Program-made: the position numbers and the translations under genes
Assembly: GCA_002437905.1 (NCBI GenBank)
Contig: DJRT01000014.1
Span: 132,854-173,104 of the forward strand
DNA: 40,251 nucleotides
Direction: 5' to 3'
DNA from: Ruminococcaceae bacterium UBA6353
GTDB lineage: Bacteria > Bacillota > Clostridia > Oscillospirales > Acutalibacteraceae
Shown: positions 18,196 through 25,660 of the stretch, piece after piece
Layout of the letters: each line of letters opens with the position of its first letter
Numbering within the stretch: the stretch's first letter is position 1
The notes under the pieces: model-generated
The model's input: the letters and a program-made list of their open reading frames with translations, nothing else
The model's database searches: none
What the model was told of the DNA's origin: nothing

Positions 18196-19122
18196 ATGAC
18201 GGAAAGAAACAGGCCGGGATCCACGCAAAACGCGCGTGCATCCGCGCCGCTGACGCCGGAGCAGCAGGCACGCAAGGCGGCGCGCCGGCGCCGGCGGATC
18301 CGCCGGCGCATCCTGCGTACGGCGCTGGTGCTGACGGTGCTGCTGATTGCGGCGCTGCTGATCACACTGCTGGTGCTGCACATCAGCGGCAAGCAGGCAC
18401 AAAAGGCCGGCCGTGCGGCGCCGTTTCTGGCGGTGCGCTCCATCACGGTGGAGGGGGATACCCGCTATTCCTCTGAGGAAATCATCCGGGCCAGCGGCCT
18501 GTATGTCGGCGAAAGCCTGCTGGTGATCAACAAGGTGCAGGCACACAATGCCCTGCTGCAGCAGTTCCCGTATCTGGCGTATGTGGATGTGGGCAACAGT
18601 GCCTTTTCGGATATCCGGATCCGGGTGGAGGAGACGCCGGTGATCGGGGCGGTGGAGACCGCGGATGGCTGGCTGCTGCTGGGCGAAAACAACCACGCTC
18701 TGGAGCTGGTGACGCAGGAGAATATCCCGGCCGGTGCGGTGAAAATCAAGGGGGCAACGCTGCTGGGTGAAACGCTGGGGCAGCCGCTGCTGGATGAGCG
18801 CGGGCTGGGTGTGGTGCAGACGCTGCTGGGGGCGGCGGCGGACTGCGGCCTGGAGGGGCTATCCACCATCGACCTTACGACGAAGACGGATATCCACATC
18901 CTGTGGAAAGAGCAGATTGATGTACAGCTTGGCAACGAAAGCAATCTGGCCACGCAGATCCATGTGCTGCAGAAGTTTCTGCCGACGCTGCTGAACAACA
19001 ACGGCGAGGGAGCGACCGGCCGGCTGGACATGACCACCTATGCCGACGACGATTCCTCGAACGACAAGGCGGTATTTACCCCCATGGATATCCGGGCGGC
19101 GGAGGATACGCCGACCGAATGA
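18196..19122 (+). CDS. ftsQ: Cell division protein FtsQ/DivIB
   Basis: A 308-residue bitopic protein: a very basic cytoplasmic head (about 25-40, with RRRRRIRRRILR), one transmembrane helix (about 42-64), then a POTRA domain (about 78-148, starting FLAVRSITVEGDTRYSSEEI and including IRASGLYVGES) and a beta domain. It forms a complex with FtsL and DivIC/FtsB at the septum. ATG 18196 has GGAGGGAG 6 bases upstream; in-frame starts further up lie inside murA. It is the last gene of the block and is followed by a strong terminator. ftsA and ftsZ are not in the window. Confidence 0.9.
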   Translation: MTERNRPGSTQNARASAPLTPEQQARKAARRRRRIRRRILRTALVLTVLLIAALLITLLVLHISGKQAQKAGRAAPFLAVRSITVEGDTRYSSEEIIRASGLYVGESLLVINKVQAHNALLQQFPYLAYVDVGNSAFSDIRIRVEETPVIGAVETADGWLLLGENNHALELVTQENIPAGAVKIKGATLLGETLGQPLLDERGLGVVQTLLGAAADCGLEGLSTIDLTTKTDIHILWKEQIDVQLGNESNLATQIHVLQKFLPTLLNNNGEGATGRLDMTTYADDDSSNDKAVFTPMDIRAAEDTPTE

Positions 19123-19154
19123 CCCGGCACAGGACACAAAACGCAGCTGAACAG

Positions 19155-19196
19155 GAGCGGAGACATAGCCGGAATGCAGTGTCTCCGCTCTTTTTA
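19155..19196 (+). terminator. Terminator of the division/cell-wall block
   Basis: 11-bp stem GAGCGGAGACA (19155-19165) paired with 19180-19190, 14-base loop, followed by TTTTTATT. Confidence 0.88.
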
Positions 19197-19432
19197 TTAT
19201 ACCTTAAATTAAATTTGTAAAACCCATTTAAACAAAAAACAGACCTCAAAACAAAATTTTCTCTGCTTTCTTTTTTCTTTAAGGTCTATTTATAATTGTA
19301 TTTAAAAATTATTTAACCCGGACAGCTTTTGTCCGGGTTATCTTTTACACTATGTTTGCAGCTGCAAGAAATCGGGGCGCTGATTTCAAAAAATAATGAA
19401 TTATATTTTTAAAAGAAAGGAGTCCTACAAAT
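19197..19432 (+). other. AT-rich intergenic region at the left edge of the island
   Basis: No gene. Base composition drops sharply to AT-rich right after the ftsQ terminator. A TATAAT at 19291-19296 is the best -10; no good -35 is visible. TTTAAGGTCT (19278-19287) could pair either with ACCTTAAA (19201-19208) or with AGACCT (19241-19246), mutually exclusive options. A terminator-like hairpin follows at 19315-19346. The only short frame, ATG at 19350 with 14 codons, lacks a ribosome site. Confidence 0.5.
19315..19346 (+). terminator. Hairpin with T-rich tail upstream of the protease gene
   Basis: Perfect 10-bp stem AACCCGGACA (19315-19324) with 19330-19339, 5-base loop, followed by ATCTTTT. 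It lies after the TATAAT at 19291 and before the protease start at 19433, so it may attenuate the protease transcript or stop read-through from the left. Confidence 0.7.
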
Positions 19433-21862
19433 ATGAACGAAAATAAAATAGGGCTTGAACAAGAATTATATCTTGCACCCGAAACAGAAAAAATTAAAAA
19501 CGCTGATGAAATCGCAGAACTTTCTTTGGATGCAGAAAAATATCCTTTTATTATCAGATATGATGTTAATGAAAAAGATATTATCATAGCTGAACTTCAG
19601 AAATTGGGTTGTGATGAAATAAAGCAATTGGATTTTGCAAATTGTATAGTGGTGTCTATGAGCATGGCACAGCTTAAAGCAATTAAAACACTTGATGGCA
19701 TCAAAAAAGTGGAAAAAGACTACGATTACAAATGCCTTACAAAAGGTATGAACGAAACGGAGTATGCCACTTATTTAGCAAGTGAAAATTCAAATTTAAA
19801 TAACGAAAATATAATTAAACTTGCTGTGTTTGATACTGGGATATCTAATATTTCAATTAATGGTTCTGTTAATTTTATTAACGAAACAAACGAAACAACA
19901 GATGAAAACGGTCATGGTACACAAATGGCAGGAATTATTTTCTCTGTTATTGAAAATGCAGATAACAAGGTTATATCGCCGCACATATATTCTGCTACTA
20001 TTGCCGACCATAGGGGCTTTGCGAAAACATCTACTATTATGCAGGCGCTTAATTGGGCTATCTGTAATGGGATTAAAATCATTTGTATGAGTTTTGGTGA
20101 TTATCATAGGTCTGAACTGTTAGAGGGTATGATTAATCGTGCATCAAATTGCGGAATAGTTATGGTTGCGGCAGTTGGTAATGACGGCGGATTTGAGGAT
20201 GAAAACCGAATTATGTATCCGGCGGCATTTAATAATGTAGTATCTGTTGGTGCCAAGAGAGGAGATTCCGTGGAAAGTTATTCAAACGGAGGAACAAGTG
20301 CAGATTGTTATGCTTGCGGCTCACAGACAATAACTGATATTAAAGGTAATTCTATAAATGTAATTGGCACTTCTTCAGCAACCGCTTTTGTCGCAGGAAC
20401 AATTTTGAAGAATTGGTGTGTAAATACGGAAAAAACAGCATTTGATGTTATTGCAGAAGTTAAAACGGAGATGGCGCTTTCTGCAGGCATGGATACGGCC
20501 CAAACATTGACATTAACGAAAGAAAGTGCTATACTAATCGACGCAAGAGAAGATAGTTCTTCATATGCTGCAGAACCGGACACAATGTCTCTAGATGAAG
20601 GGGTATCGGTGCTTAGTGTTGAAGATAATTGTGACGGTAGATGTTCTTCTGATGACATGGCATCGGCGATAAATCTAACATTCCTTAATTGGCATAGAGG
20701 CAGTATTACCTGTCCTGGTAATGAAGTATGGTATAAATTTACCGCAAATGTAAGTGGAGCTCATCCTAATGGTAGCCCTGGTTGGTATACCGTGCATACG
20801 CAGGGTTCTCTAGATACCGTTGGTTATCTGTATGATTCTTACGGTAATCAAATTGCGTATAATGATGATGGTAGTAATGGGTTAAACTTCAATTTGTGGG
20901 CTCAGCTTGATTATTATGGAACATATTATGTTAGAGTTAAAGCATATGGTAATAACACTGGAAACTTTGATATTAGAGTATCATATTTTAGTGATGACCA
21001 CGGCAATACGATGGATTCAGCGACAGAGGTTATGGGTGTATATTATCGGGATAAATCTGTGACAGGGTATTTGCATAGCCACGATGATGTGGATTATTAT
21101 ACATTTGTTCCTGCACGGAACTGTGTGATGGAGATTTATACCGAAGGGGATACTAATACATACGGTCAGTTGTACTGTGCATCCGGTGGACTGCTCGATT
21201 CAGATACAGACAGCAACGGTAACGGCAATTTTAAGATTGTCGCCCACCTTGAGGGGGTGAAACGGTACTATATCGCTGTAAGTCATGAATCTTCTACTGG
21301 CTACGGAGATTATACATTGAGGTTTAAATTTGTGAAGGATTATTGCGATCAACTTGTAGATGAACAATATAGAGTGATGTTTTGGTACGCAGATAATCAG
21401 GATGAGTATCCGAAAATGGGTAACTTGATTACACGATCCAAAGTTTTCGTAAGTAATAGAGCAAAGGCTGAGTTTGAGGATAGAATAATTCTTGATGAAT
21501 ACAATCAAAAAACAGGATTGAGAGCGGTGCTTGACAACGGGACATTCCAGGATGTTTTTAACTATCTGCTTGATTCTTTGATTTCAAGCATACCTCTCAT
21601 CGGATCCTCATTATCATATGCGTTTAATGTTGGTTCTATTATGTATGACTTTATGTCTTCGTTAGATCTGACACTCTATCGCGAAAAAAAACATGCAATT
21701 GAAAACACGAATCAATATATAATTGGCGAGCATTATTGGTTTACGGATTATCCGACCGGCATGGCGACAGGTAACTATAATACATACTCTGTTGGCTCAG
21801 GTACATATTATGGTAAAGAGTATCAACGCGGTACATTTATAGAAACATACATTAAAAATTAA
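19433..21862 (+). CDS. Subtilisin-like (S8) serine protease with two PPC-like domains
   Basis: An 809-residue protein in strongly AT-rich codons (AAA, AAT, ATT, TTA), unlike its neighbours. Residues about 37-98 resemble an inhibitor I9-type propeptide. The S8 catalytic domain carries Asp134 (AVFDTG), His161 (NGHGTQMAG), oxyanion Asn250 (AAVGND) and Ser314 (GTSSATAF), so it looks active. Two pre-peptidase C-terminal (PPC) beta domains follow (about 400-517 and 522-633; motifs EVWYKFT, YDSYGNQIAYNDDGSNG and DDVDYYTF), then a unique tail of about 170 residues with a hydrophobic patch near 708-745. No signal peptide or transmembrane helix is visible at the N-terminus (MNENKIGLEQELYLAP), odd for a PPC-bearing protease. 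AAAGGAG supports the start. Likely acquired horizontally; substrate unknown. Confidence 0.88.
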   Translation: MNENKIGLEQELYLAPETEKIKNADEIAELSLDAEKYPFIIRYDVNEKDIIIAELQKLGCDEIKQLDFANCIVVSMSMAQLKAIKTLDGIKKVEKDYDYKCLTKGMNETEYATYLASENSNLNNENIIKLAVFDTGISNISINGSVNFINETNETTDENGHGTQMAGIIFSVIENADNKVISPHIYSATIADHRGFAKTSTIMQALNWAICNGIKIICMSFGDYHRSELLEGMINRASNCGIVMVAAVGNDGGFEDENRIMYPAAFNNVVSVGAKRGDSVESYSNGGTSADCYACGSQTITDIKGNSINVIGTSSATAFVAGTILKNWCVNTEKTAFDVIAEVKTEMALSAGMDTAQTLTLTKESAILIDAREDSSSYAAEPDTMSLDEGVSVLSVEDNCDGRCSSDDMASAINLTFLNWHRGSITCPGNEVWYKFTANVSGAHPNGSPGWYTVHTQGSLDTVGYLYDSYGNQIAYNDDGSNGLNFNLWAQLDYYGTYYVRVKAYGNNTGNFDIRVSYFSDDHGNTMDSATEVMGVYYRDKSVTGYLHSHDDVDYYTFVPARNCVMEIYTEGDTNTYGQLYCASGGLLDSDTDSNGNGNFKIVAHLEGVKRYYIAVSHESSTGYGDYTLRFKFVKDYCDQLVDEQYRVMFWYADNQDEYPKMGNLITRSKVFVSNRAKAEFEDRIILDEYNQKTGLRAVLDNGTFQDVFNYLLDSLISSIPLIGSSLSYAFNVGSIMYDFMSSLDLTLYREKKHAIENTNQYIIGEHYWFTDYPTGMATGNYNTYSVGSGTYYGKEYQRGTFIETYIKN

Positions 21863-21883
21863 TAGTATTACGAGGGTGGATAT

Positions 21884-22312
21884 ATGAAGAGAAAAATTTT
21901 TTGGATGGCATTAGGGTCGTTTATAACCATCTTTGTGGTGGCCTGTTTCAGCCTTTTGACCAGTTACGAAAAAAATGTCCATAAAATGTTGGGAACAATG
22001 GTCGTGTATAAGCACGAAAGTATAACAACGCATTTGTCTTCCGATGTGTGTGGATACCTGCATTCTGGGAGCCGGTCGTTATATTTTGGTCAGTTGCCTT
22101 CTAAAGATAATGCCATTGAGATAAATAGTCCTGACAGAGCGACTTTGTATGTCTTTCCTTCAGATCAGAAGTCGATCATTGTTCGGTACGAGCCTCGAAA
22201 CGGCATAAAAAGAACATATAAAATATCGGGGTTTGGGGATTTTAACAGTGTGTTACAAGCGCTCTATCAATTGACGGATAATGCGGTTTTTAATGAAACA
22301 ATAGCCTATTAA
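21884..22312 (+). CDS. Small predicted lipoprotein/membrane protein of unknown function
   Basis: A 142-residue protein starting 21 bases after the protease, with GAGGGTGG ahead of its ATG, so almost certainly cotranscribed with it. The N-terminus is basic then hydrophobic (MKRKIFWMALGSFITIFVVA) and runs into Cys21; VVAC fits a relaxed lipobox, predicting either a lipid anchor or a simple membrane anchor. The remaining 120 residues have no motif I recognise and appear mixed alpha/beta (segments such as RATLYVFPSDQKSIIVRY). Codon use is AT-leaning like the protease. A membrane-bound partner, substrate or immunity-type inhibitor of the protease are all possible; none is shown by the sequence. 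Confidence 0.7.
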   Translation: MKRKIFWMALGSFITIFVVACFSLLTSYEKNVHKMLGTMVVYKHESITTHLSSDVCGYLHSGSRSLYFGQLPSKDNAIEINSPDRATLYVFPSDQKSIIVRYEPRNGIKRTYKISGFGDFNSVLQALYQLTDNAVFNETIAY

Positions 22313-22360
22313 CATGCCCGAACATAGAAATGGATAGAAATTAAAGAAAAATGAAGCGAC

Positions 22361-22400
22361 AAAAACCGCCTGTATGAGTAAAATACAGGCGGTTTTTGCC
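22361..22400. terminator. Bidirectional terminator closing the AT-rich island
   Basis: Perfect 15-bp inverted repeat (22361-22375 and 22383-22397) with five A before and five T after the GC stem (ACCGCCTGTAT), 7-base loop. Confidence 0.9.
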
Positions 22401-22481
22401 TTTGTAATAGGTAAACACGGGTTGGGCGCATTTCGGCCCGGAAAAACCGTGTGTTCCCTTGTGCCTTATATGATTTCCGGC

Positions 22482-22511
22482 TTGCTAATTCTATGGAAAG
22501 TATGGTATAAT
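22482..22511 (+). promoter_or_regulatory. Promoter of the LysR gene
   Basis: TTGCTA (22482-22487), 18-bp spacer, TATAAT (22506-22511). The leader before ATG 22612 is about 95 bases; no gene is seen in 22400-22611. Confidence 0.75.
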
Positions 22512-22611
22512 GAAAAAAATAACAATTTATCTCTGATTGAACACGAACACAGGATCGGCAAAGCAATCGGGGTACAACGGTTTTTTCGGCTAAACAGGGG
22601 AGGAATCGCCC

Positions 22612-23547
22612 ATGAATTTGCTGCACATGAAATATGCGGTGGAGATTGCCAAGACCAACTCCATCAATAAGGCGGCGGACAGACTGTATGTAGGTCAGTC
22701 CGCACTCAGCCGCGCCATCAAGGAGCTGGAGGCCGGGCTGGGGGTCACGCTGTTTGACCGCAGTGCGCGCGGGATGTTCCTTACCCCGGACGGTGAGCTG
22801 TTTATCCACTATGCCAAATCGGTGCTGGAGCAGGTGGATGCGATCGAAAACCTGTTCAGCGGCGGCACGGTTGGAAAGCGGCGCTTTTCGGTTTCGGTGC
22901 CCCGCGCCAGCTATATTGCCGACGCCTTTGCCCGGTTTTCCGGTCTGCTGGATAAGACCGGCGATGCCGAGCTGTTCTACAAAGAAACCAATGCTATGAG
23001 CACCATCAATCATGTGCTGGAGGATACCTACCGGCTGGGGATCATCCGCTATGCGGAGCGCTATGACCGTTACTACAAGACCATGCTGGAGGAAAAAGGG
23101 CTGGTATATGAGCTGGTGGCGGAATTCAGCCACCGGCTGATCGTGCGGGCGGACAGCCCGCTGGCGGCGGGACAGCCGCCGGAGGATGCCGACCTGCAGG
23201 ACTATACCCAGATCGCGCGGGCAGACCCCTATGTGCCGCCGATGCCGTTTGAGGAGGTCCGCAAGGAGGAGGAGCTGCCGGAAATCTCCGGGCGGCGGAT
23301 ATTTGTATTTGAGCGCGCCAGCCAGTTTGAGCTGCTGGCACAGAATCCGAATACCTATATGTGGGCCTCTCCCGTGCCGGAGGCGCTGCTGGCGCGCTAT
23401 GGGCTGGTGCAGCTGCCCTGCGATGAGGGGCGCAGCCGTCCGGTGTGCAAGGATGTACTGATCCACCGCCGCAGCTATACCCTGACCGATCTGGATAAAT
23501 TGTTTATCGAGCAGCTTGTGCAGTCCAAGCGAGAAGTGTTCGGATAA
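22612..23547 (+). CDS. LysR-family transcriptional regulator
   Basis: A 311-residue LTTR. The winged HTH is clear at residues about 1-60 (LHMKYAVEIAKTNSINKAAD, then YVGQSALSRAIKELEAGLGV and LFDRSARGMFLT). The linker helix (EQVDAIENLF) and a two-lobed periplasmic-binding-type effector domain fill the rest; the effector cannot be named. GGGGAGGA lies 9 bases before ATG 22612. It is followed by rex in the same direction and stands upstream of the hydrogenase genes, so a redox or fermentation role is possible, but this rests on position only. LTTRs often act on adjacent genes; the palindrome at 23559-23570 is one candidate site. Confidence 0.9.
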   Translation: MNLLHMKYAVEIAKTNSINKAADRLYVGQSALSRAIKELEAGLGVTLFDRSARGMFLTPDGELFIHYAKSVLEQVDAIENLFSGGTVGKRRFSVSVPRASYIADAFARFSGLLDKTGDAELFYKETNAMSTINHVLEDTYRLGIIRYAERYDRYYKTMLEEKGLVYELVAEFSHRLIVRADSPLAAGQPPEDADLQDYTQIARADPYVPPMPFEEVRKEEELPEISGRRIFVFERASQFELLAQNPNTYMWASPVPEALLARYGLVQLPCDEGRSRPVCKDVLIHRRSYTLTDLDKLFIEQLVQSKREVFG

Positions 23548-23558
23548 TACAATACGGG

Positions 23559-23570
23559 TTTATCGATAAA
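23559..23570. promoter_or_regulatory. 12-bp perfect palindrome between LysR and rex
   Basis: TTTATCGATAAA, 12 bases after the LysR stop codon. A related but imperfect element, TTTATCGAC-TGA-GTCGATgatAAA, occurs at 25087-25110 just ahead of the redox operon. A shared regulator is speculative. Confidence 0.35.
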
Positions 23571-23616
23571 TGCAATAGCGATATGAGTATTCGGCAATTC
23601 CCAAGCCGCCCCCCTT

Positions 23617-23645
23617 TTGTTAAGATGGTAGCGTAGGACGAGTAT
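23617..23645 (+). promoter_or_regulatory. Weak candidate promoter of rex with a half Rex-type site
   Basis: TTGTTA (23617-23622) and GAGTAT (23640-23645) with a 17-bp spacer. TTGTTAA at 23617-23623 equals one arm of the known clostridial Rex operator (TTGTTAA-N4-TTAACAA), but the second arm is not conserved here. Confidence 0.35.
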
Positions 23646-23703
23646 GTCGTCTGCCGGTGCGCGGCTGTGTTCCGGCACCGGAGAGCGAAAGGAAGGTGCG
23701 GCT

Positions 23704-24321
23704 TTGAGGGAACGGGAAATTTCACGGGCTACGCTGGGACGGATCCCGGCCTATCTGCGGTATCTGAAAAGCCTGCCGCCGCAGGTGCAGAACATATCCG
23801 CCACGGCCATTGCCCGGCAGCTTGGCCTGGGCGAGGTGCAGGTGCGCAAGGACCTGGGGGTGCTGTGCGGCACCGGCAAGCCGAAGATCGGCTACCTGAC
23901 TGCCGAGCTGATTGCCAGCCTGGAAAGCTTCCTGGATTGCCGCAACGGCGGCACAGTGATCGTGGGGGCCGGCAAGCTGGGCCGGGCGCTGCTGGATTAC
24001 GGCGGCTTTGCCGATTATGGCCTGTCGCTGCTGGCGGCCTTTGATATTGCTGTGCAGCAGCCGGAAACCTCCGCCACGGGCAAGCCGATCCTGCCCATGG
24101 AGGCGCTGGACGATTTTTGCCGCCGGCAGGATGTGCGGCTGGGGATCATCGCCGTGCCGGCCGCGGCGGCGCAGGAGGTGTGCAACCGCCTGTGTGCGGC
24201 TGGGGTGGGCGCCCTGTGGAGCTTTGCCCCCTGCCCACTGTATAAGCCGGCACAGGTGACGGTGCAGTATGAAAACCTGGCGCTGTCGCTGGCACACCTG
24301 AAAATGCAGCTGGAGCCGTAA
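23704..24321 (+). CDS. rex: Redox-sensing transcriptional repressor Rex
   Basis: A 205-residue protein with an N-terminal winged HTH (about 1-70; RIPAYLRYLKSL and LGLGEVQVRKDLGVL) and a C-terminal Rossmann domain (VGAGKLGRALLDYGGF, near 82-97) that binds NADH/NAD+. Rex represses fermentation, hydrogenase and respiratory genes until NADH rises. TTG 23704 is chosen as start: GAAAGGAAGG ends 7 bases upstream and the protein then matches family length; an in-frame ATG at 23644 overlaps the candidate promoter and adds 20 atypical residues. Its place just upstream of hydrogenase genes fits this role. No full Rex operator was found by eye in the region. Confidence 0.93.
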   Translation: MREREISRATLGRIPAYLRYLKSLPPQVQNISATAIARQLGLGEVQVRKDLGVLCGTGKPKIGYLTAELIASLESFLDCRNGGTVIVGAGKLGRALLDYGGFADYGLSLLAAFDIAVQQPETSATGKPILPMEALDDFCRRQDVRLGIIAVPAAAAQEVCNRLCAAGVGALWSFAPCPLYKPAQVTVQYENLALSLAHLKMQLEP

Positions 24322-24378
24322 GAACGGCACGGCTGCATCCGGGAGGGAATAACCACGAATTTTGACCGCATCATTGCT

Positions 24379-25098
24379 GTGCGCAACAATAAGACTGTCT
24401 ACCGGGACGGTGACCGCTGCCTGAAGGTCTTTGGGGAGAGATACGCCGAGACCGAGGTGCTTGGCGAGGCCTACAATCAGGCGCTGGCCGCCGAGGCCGG
24501 GCTGCCGGTTCCGCGGGTGCTGGAGGTAGCTGCCGCAGCCGGGCGGTGGACGATCGTATCCCAATACATCCGGGGCAGCACACTGGCGCAGCGGCTGGTG
24601 GCTGAACCGCAGCGGCGTGACGAGTGGCTGGAGCTGCTGGTGGACGCCCAGCTGACGGTGCAGAAAACGCCCTGCCTGGGCCTTGGCCGCCTGCGGGAAA
24701 AGCTGCAGAAGAAGCTGCATATGGCGGCGCTGCCGGCGGATATCCGCGGCCGGCTGCTGGAGCGGCTGGCAGCGCTGCCGGAGCCGGCGGCACAGCCGGC
24801 ATTCTGCCATGGGGACTTTTCCCCGGATAATCTGGTTCTGGCCGGGGACGGCACCCCGTATATCCTCGATTGGGCACACGCCGCGCAGGGCAGCGCCCCG
24901 GCGGATGCGGCACGCAGCTATCTGCTGCTGCGCCTGGCGGGGGATGTGCCACAGGCCGAGGCGTATCTGCAGTGCTATTGCAGGCGCAGCGGCACAGAGC
25001 CGCAGGCTGTGCGGCAGTGGCTGCCGATCGTGGCGGCCGCACAGACCGTGCGCGCCAATGCGGCCGGCCGCGCAGCATTACAGGCATTTATCGACTGA
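24379..25098 (+). CDS. Small phosphotransferase (APH/choline kinase family)
   Basis: From GTG 24379 the protein has 239 residues with a protein-kinase-like APH fold. The Brenner catalytic motif is FCHGDFSPDN (142-151; Asp146, Asn151) and the metal-binding Asp is Asp164 (YILDW). The substrate is unknown; the family includes aminoglycoside, choline and sugar kinases. The start is doubtful: the ribosome site GGGAGGG (24341-24347) lies 31 bases before this GTG, whereas the open frame continues upstream to ACG 24355, which would add NFDRIIAV and sits 7 bases after that site. No ATG, GTG or TTG exists in frame there. The gene begins between rex and the Fe-S genes and probably shares their transcript. 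Confidence 0.8.
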   Translation: MRNNKTVYRDGDRCLKVFGERYAETEVLGEAYNQALAAEAGLPVPRVLEVAAAAGRWTIVSQYIRGSTLAQRLVAEPQRRDEWLELLVDAQLTVQKTPCLGLGRLREKLQKKLHMAALPADIRGRLLERLAALPEPAAQPAFCHGDFSPDNLVLAGDGTPYILDWAHAAQGSAPADAARSYLLLRLAGDVPQAEAYLQCYCRRSGTEPQAVRQWLPIVAAAQTVRANAAGRAALQAFID

Positions 25099-25110
25099 GT
25101 CGATGATAAA
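25087..25110. promoter_or_regulatory. Imperfect inverted repeat ahead of the redox operon
   Basis: TTTATCGAC (25087-25095) is mirrored by GTCGAT-gat-AAA (25099-25110), with three inserted bases in the right arm. It covers the stop codon of the phosphotransferase and ends before the AAGGAGG ribosome site of the next gene. It may be an operator or a hairpin between the two reading frames. Confidence 0.35.
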
Positions 25111-25129
25111 TTAAGGAGGAAAAATCAGT

Positions 25130-25369
25130 ATGAAAGTCACAGTTTGTATCGGTTCGTCCTGCCATATCAAAGGGTCCCGCCAGGTGGTGGAGCAGCTGCA
25201 GCAGCTGATCCACAGCCATGCGCTGGATGACAAGGTGGAGCTGGCCGGCACCTTCTGCATGGGACGCTGCCAGGAGGGCGTGTGCGTAACAGTGGATGAG
25301 GAATTCCATTCGGTCTCTCCCGATACCGTGGAGGCCTTCTTCGAGCAGAATGTACTGAGCAGGGCCTGA
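25130..25369 (+). CDS. Thioredoxin-like [2Fe-2S] protein (NuoE/HydC-type), first copy
   Basis: A 79-residue protein with the thioredoxin-like ferredoxin pattern: CIGSSCHIKG near the N-terminus (Cys6, Cys11) and FCMGRC (about 41-46). The four cysteines match the C-x4-C...C-x3-C spacing that holds a [2Fe-2S] cluster in NuoE and in the small subunits of electron-bifurcating hydrogenases. At this size it is a stand-alone electron carrier domain. AAGGAGG supports ATG 25130. It is the first of five closely spaced genes ending with a hydrogenase, so it probably passes electrons to or from the hydrogenase-like proteins. Confidence 0.88.
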   Translation: MKVTVCIGSSCHIKGSRQVVEQLQQLIHSHALDDKVELAGTFCMGRCQEGVCVTVDEEFHSVSPDTVEAFFEQNVLSRA

Positions 25370-25395
25370 GAGCGGAGAAAGGAAACCGGATTACC

Positions 25396-25656
25396 ATGAT
25401 AGTGCAGATTTGTGTAGGCTCCTCCTGCCACCTGAAAGGCTCCGAAAAGCTGGTGGAGCTGTTCCAGCAGGCCATTGCGGAGCACCACCTGGACGGAGAA
25501 GTGACGCTGGCCGGCAGCTTTTGCACCGGCCGGTGCAACCGCGTCGGCGTGACGGTAACGATCGACGATGAGGTGTATACCGGCGTTATCCCGGAAAACT
25601 TCCCGGCGTTTTTTGCGGACAAGGTGCTTAACCGGGTAACGACAGAGGGAGTGTGA
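25396..25656 (+). CDS. Thioredoxin-like [2Fe-2S] protein, second copy
   Basis: An 86-residue paralogue of the preceding gene: CVGSSCHLKGSEKLVELF at the N-terminus and FCTGRC later, again the four-cysteine [2Fe-2S] pattern. The two copies are clearly related but diverged, suggesting an old duplication with different partners. It begins 26 bases after the first copy, with GAGAAAGGA upstream, and ends 4 bases before the hydrogenase-like sensor start, so translational coupling is likely. Confidence 0.88.
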   Translation: MIVQICVGSSCHLKGSEKLVELFQQAIAEHHLDGEVTLAGSFCTGRCNRVGVTVTIDDEVYTGVIPENFPAFFADKVLNRVTTEGV

Positions 25657-25660
25657 GGGC

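Noticed and set aside
22374..22670. Small plus-strand frame before the LysR gene
   Set aside because: It spans a terminator and the LysR promoter and overlaps the LysR start in another frame without a ribosome site.
23617..23640. A full Rex operator upstream of rex
   Set aside because: Only the TTGTTAA half is present; the second arm matches poorly, so it is reported only as a half-site within a weak promoter.
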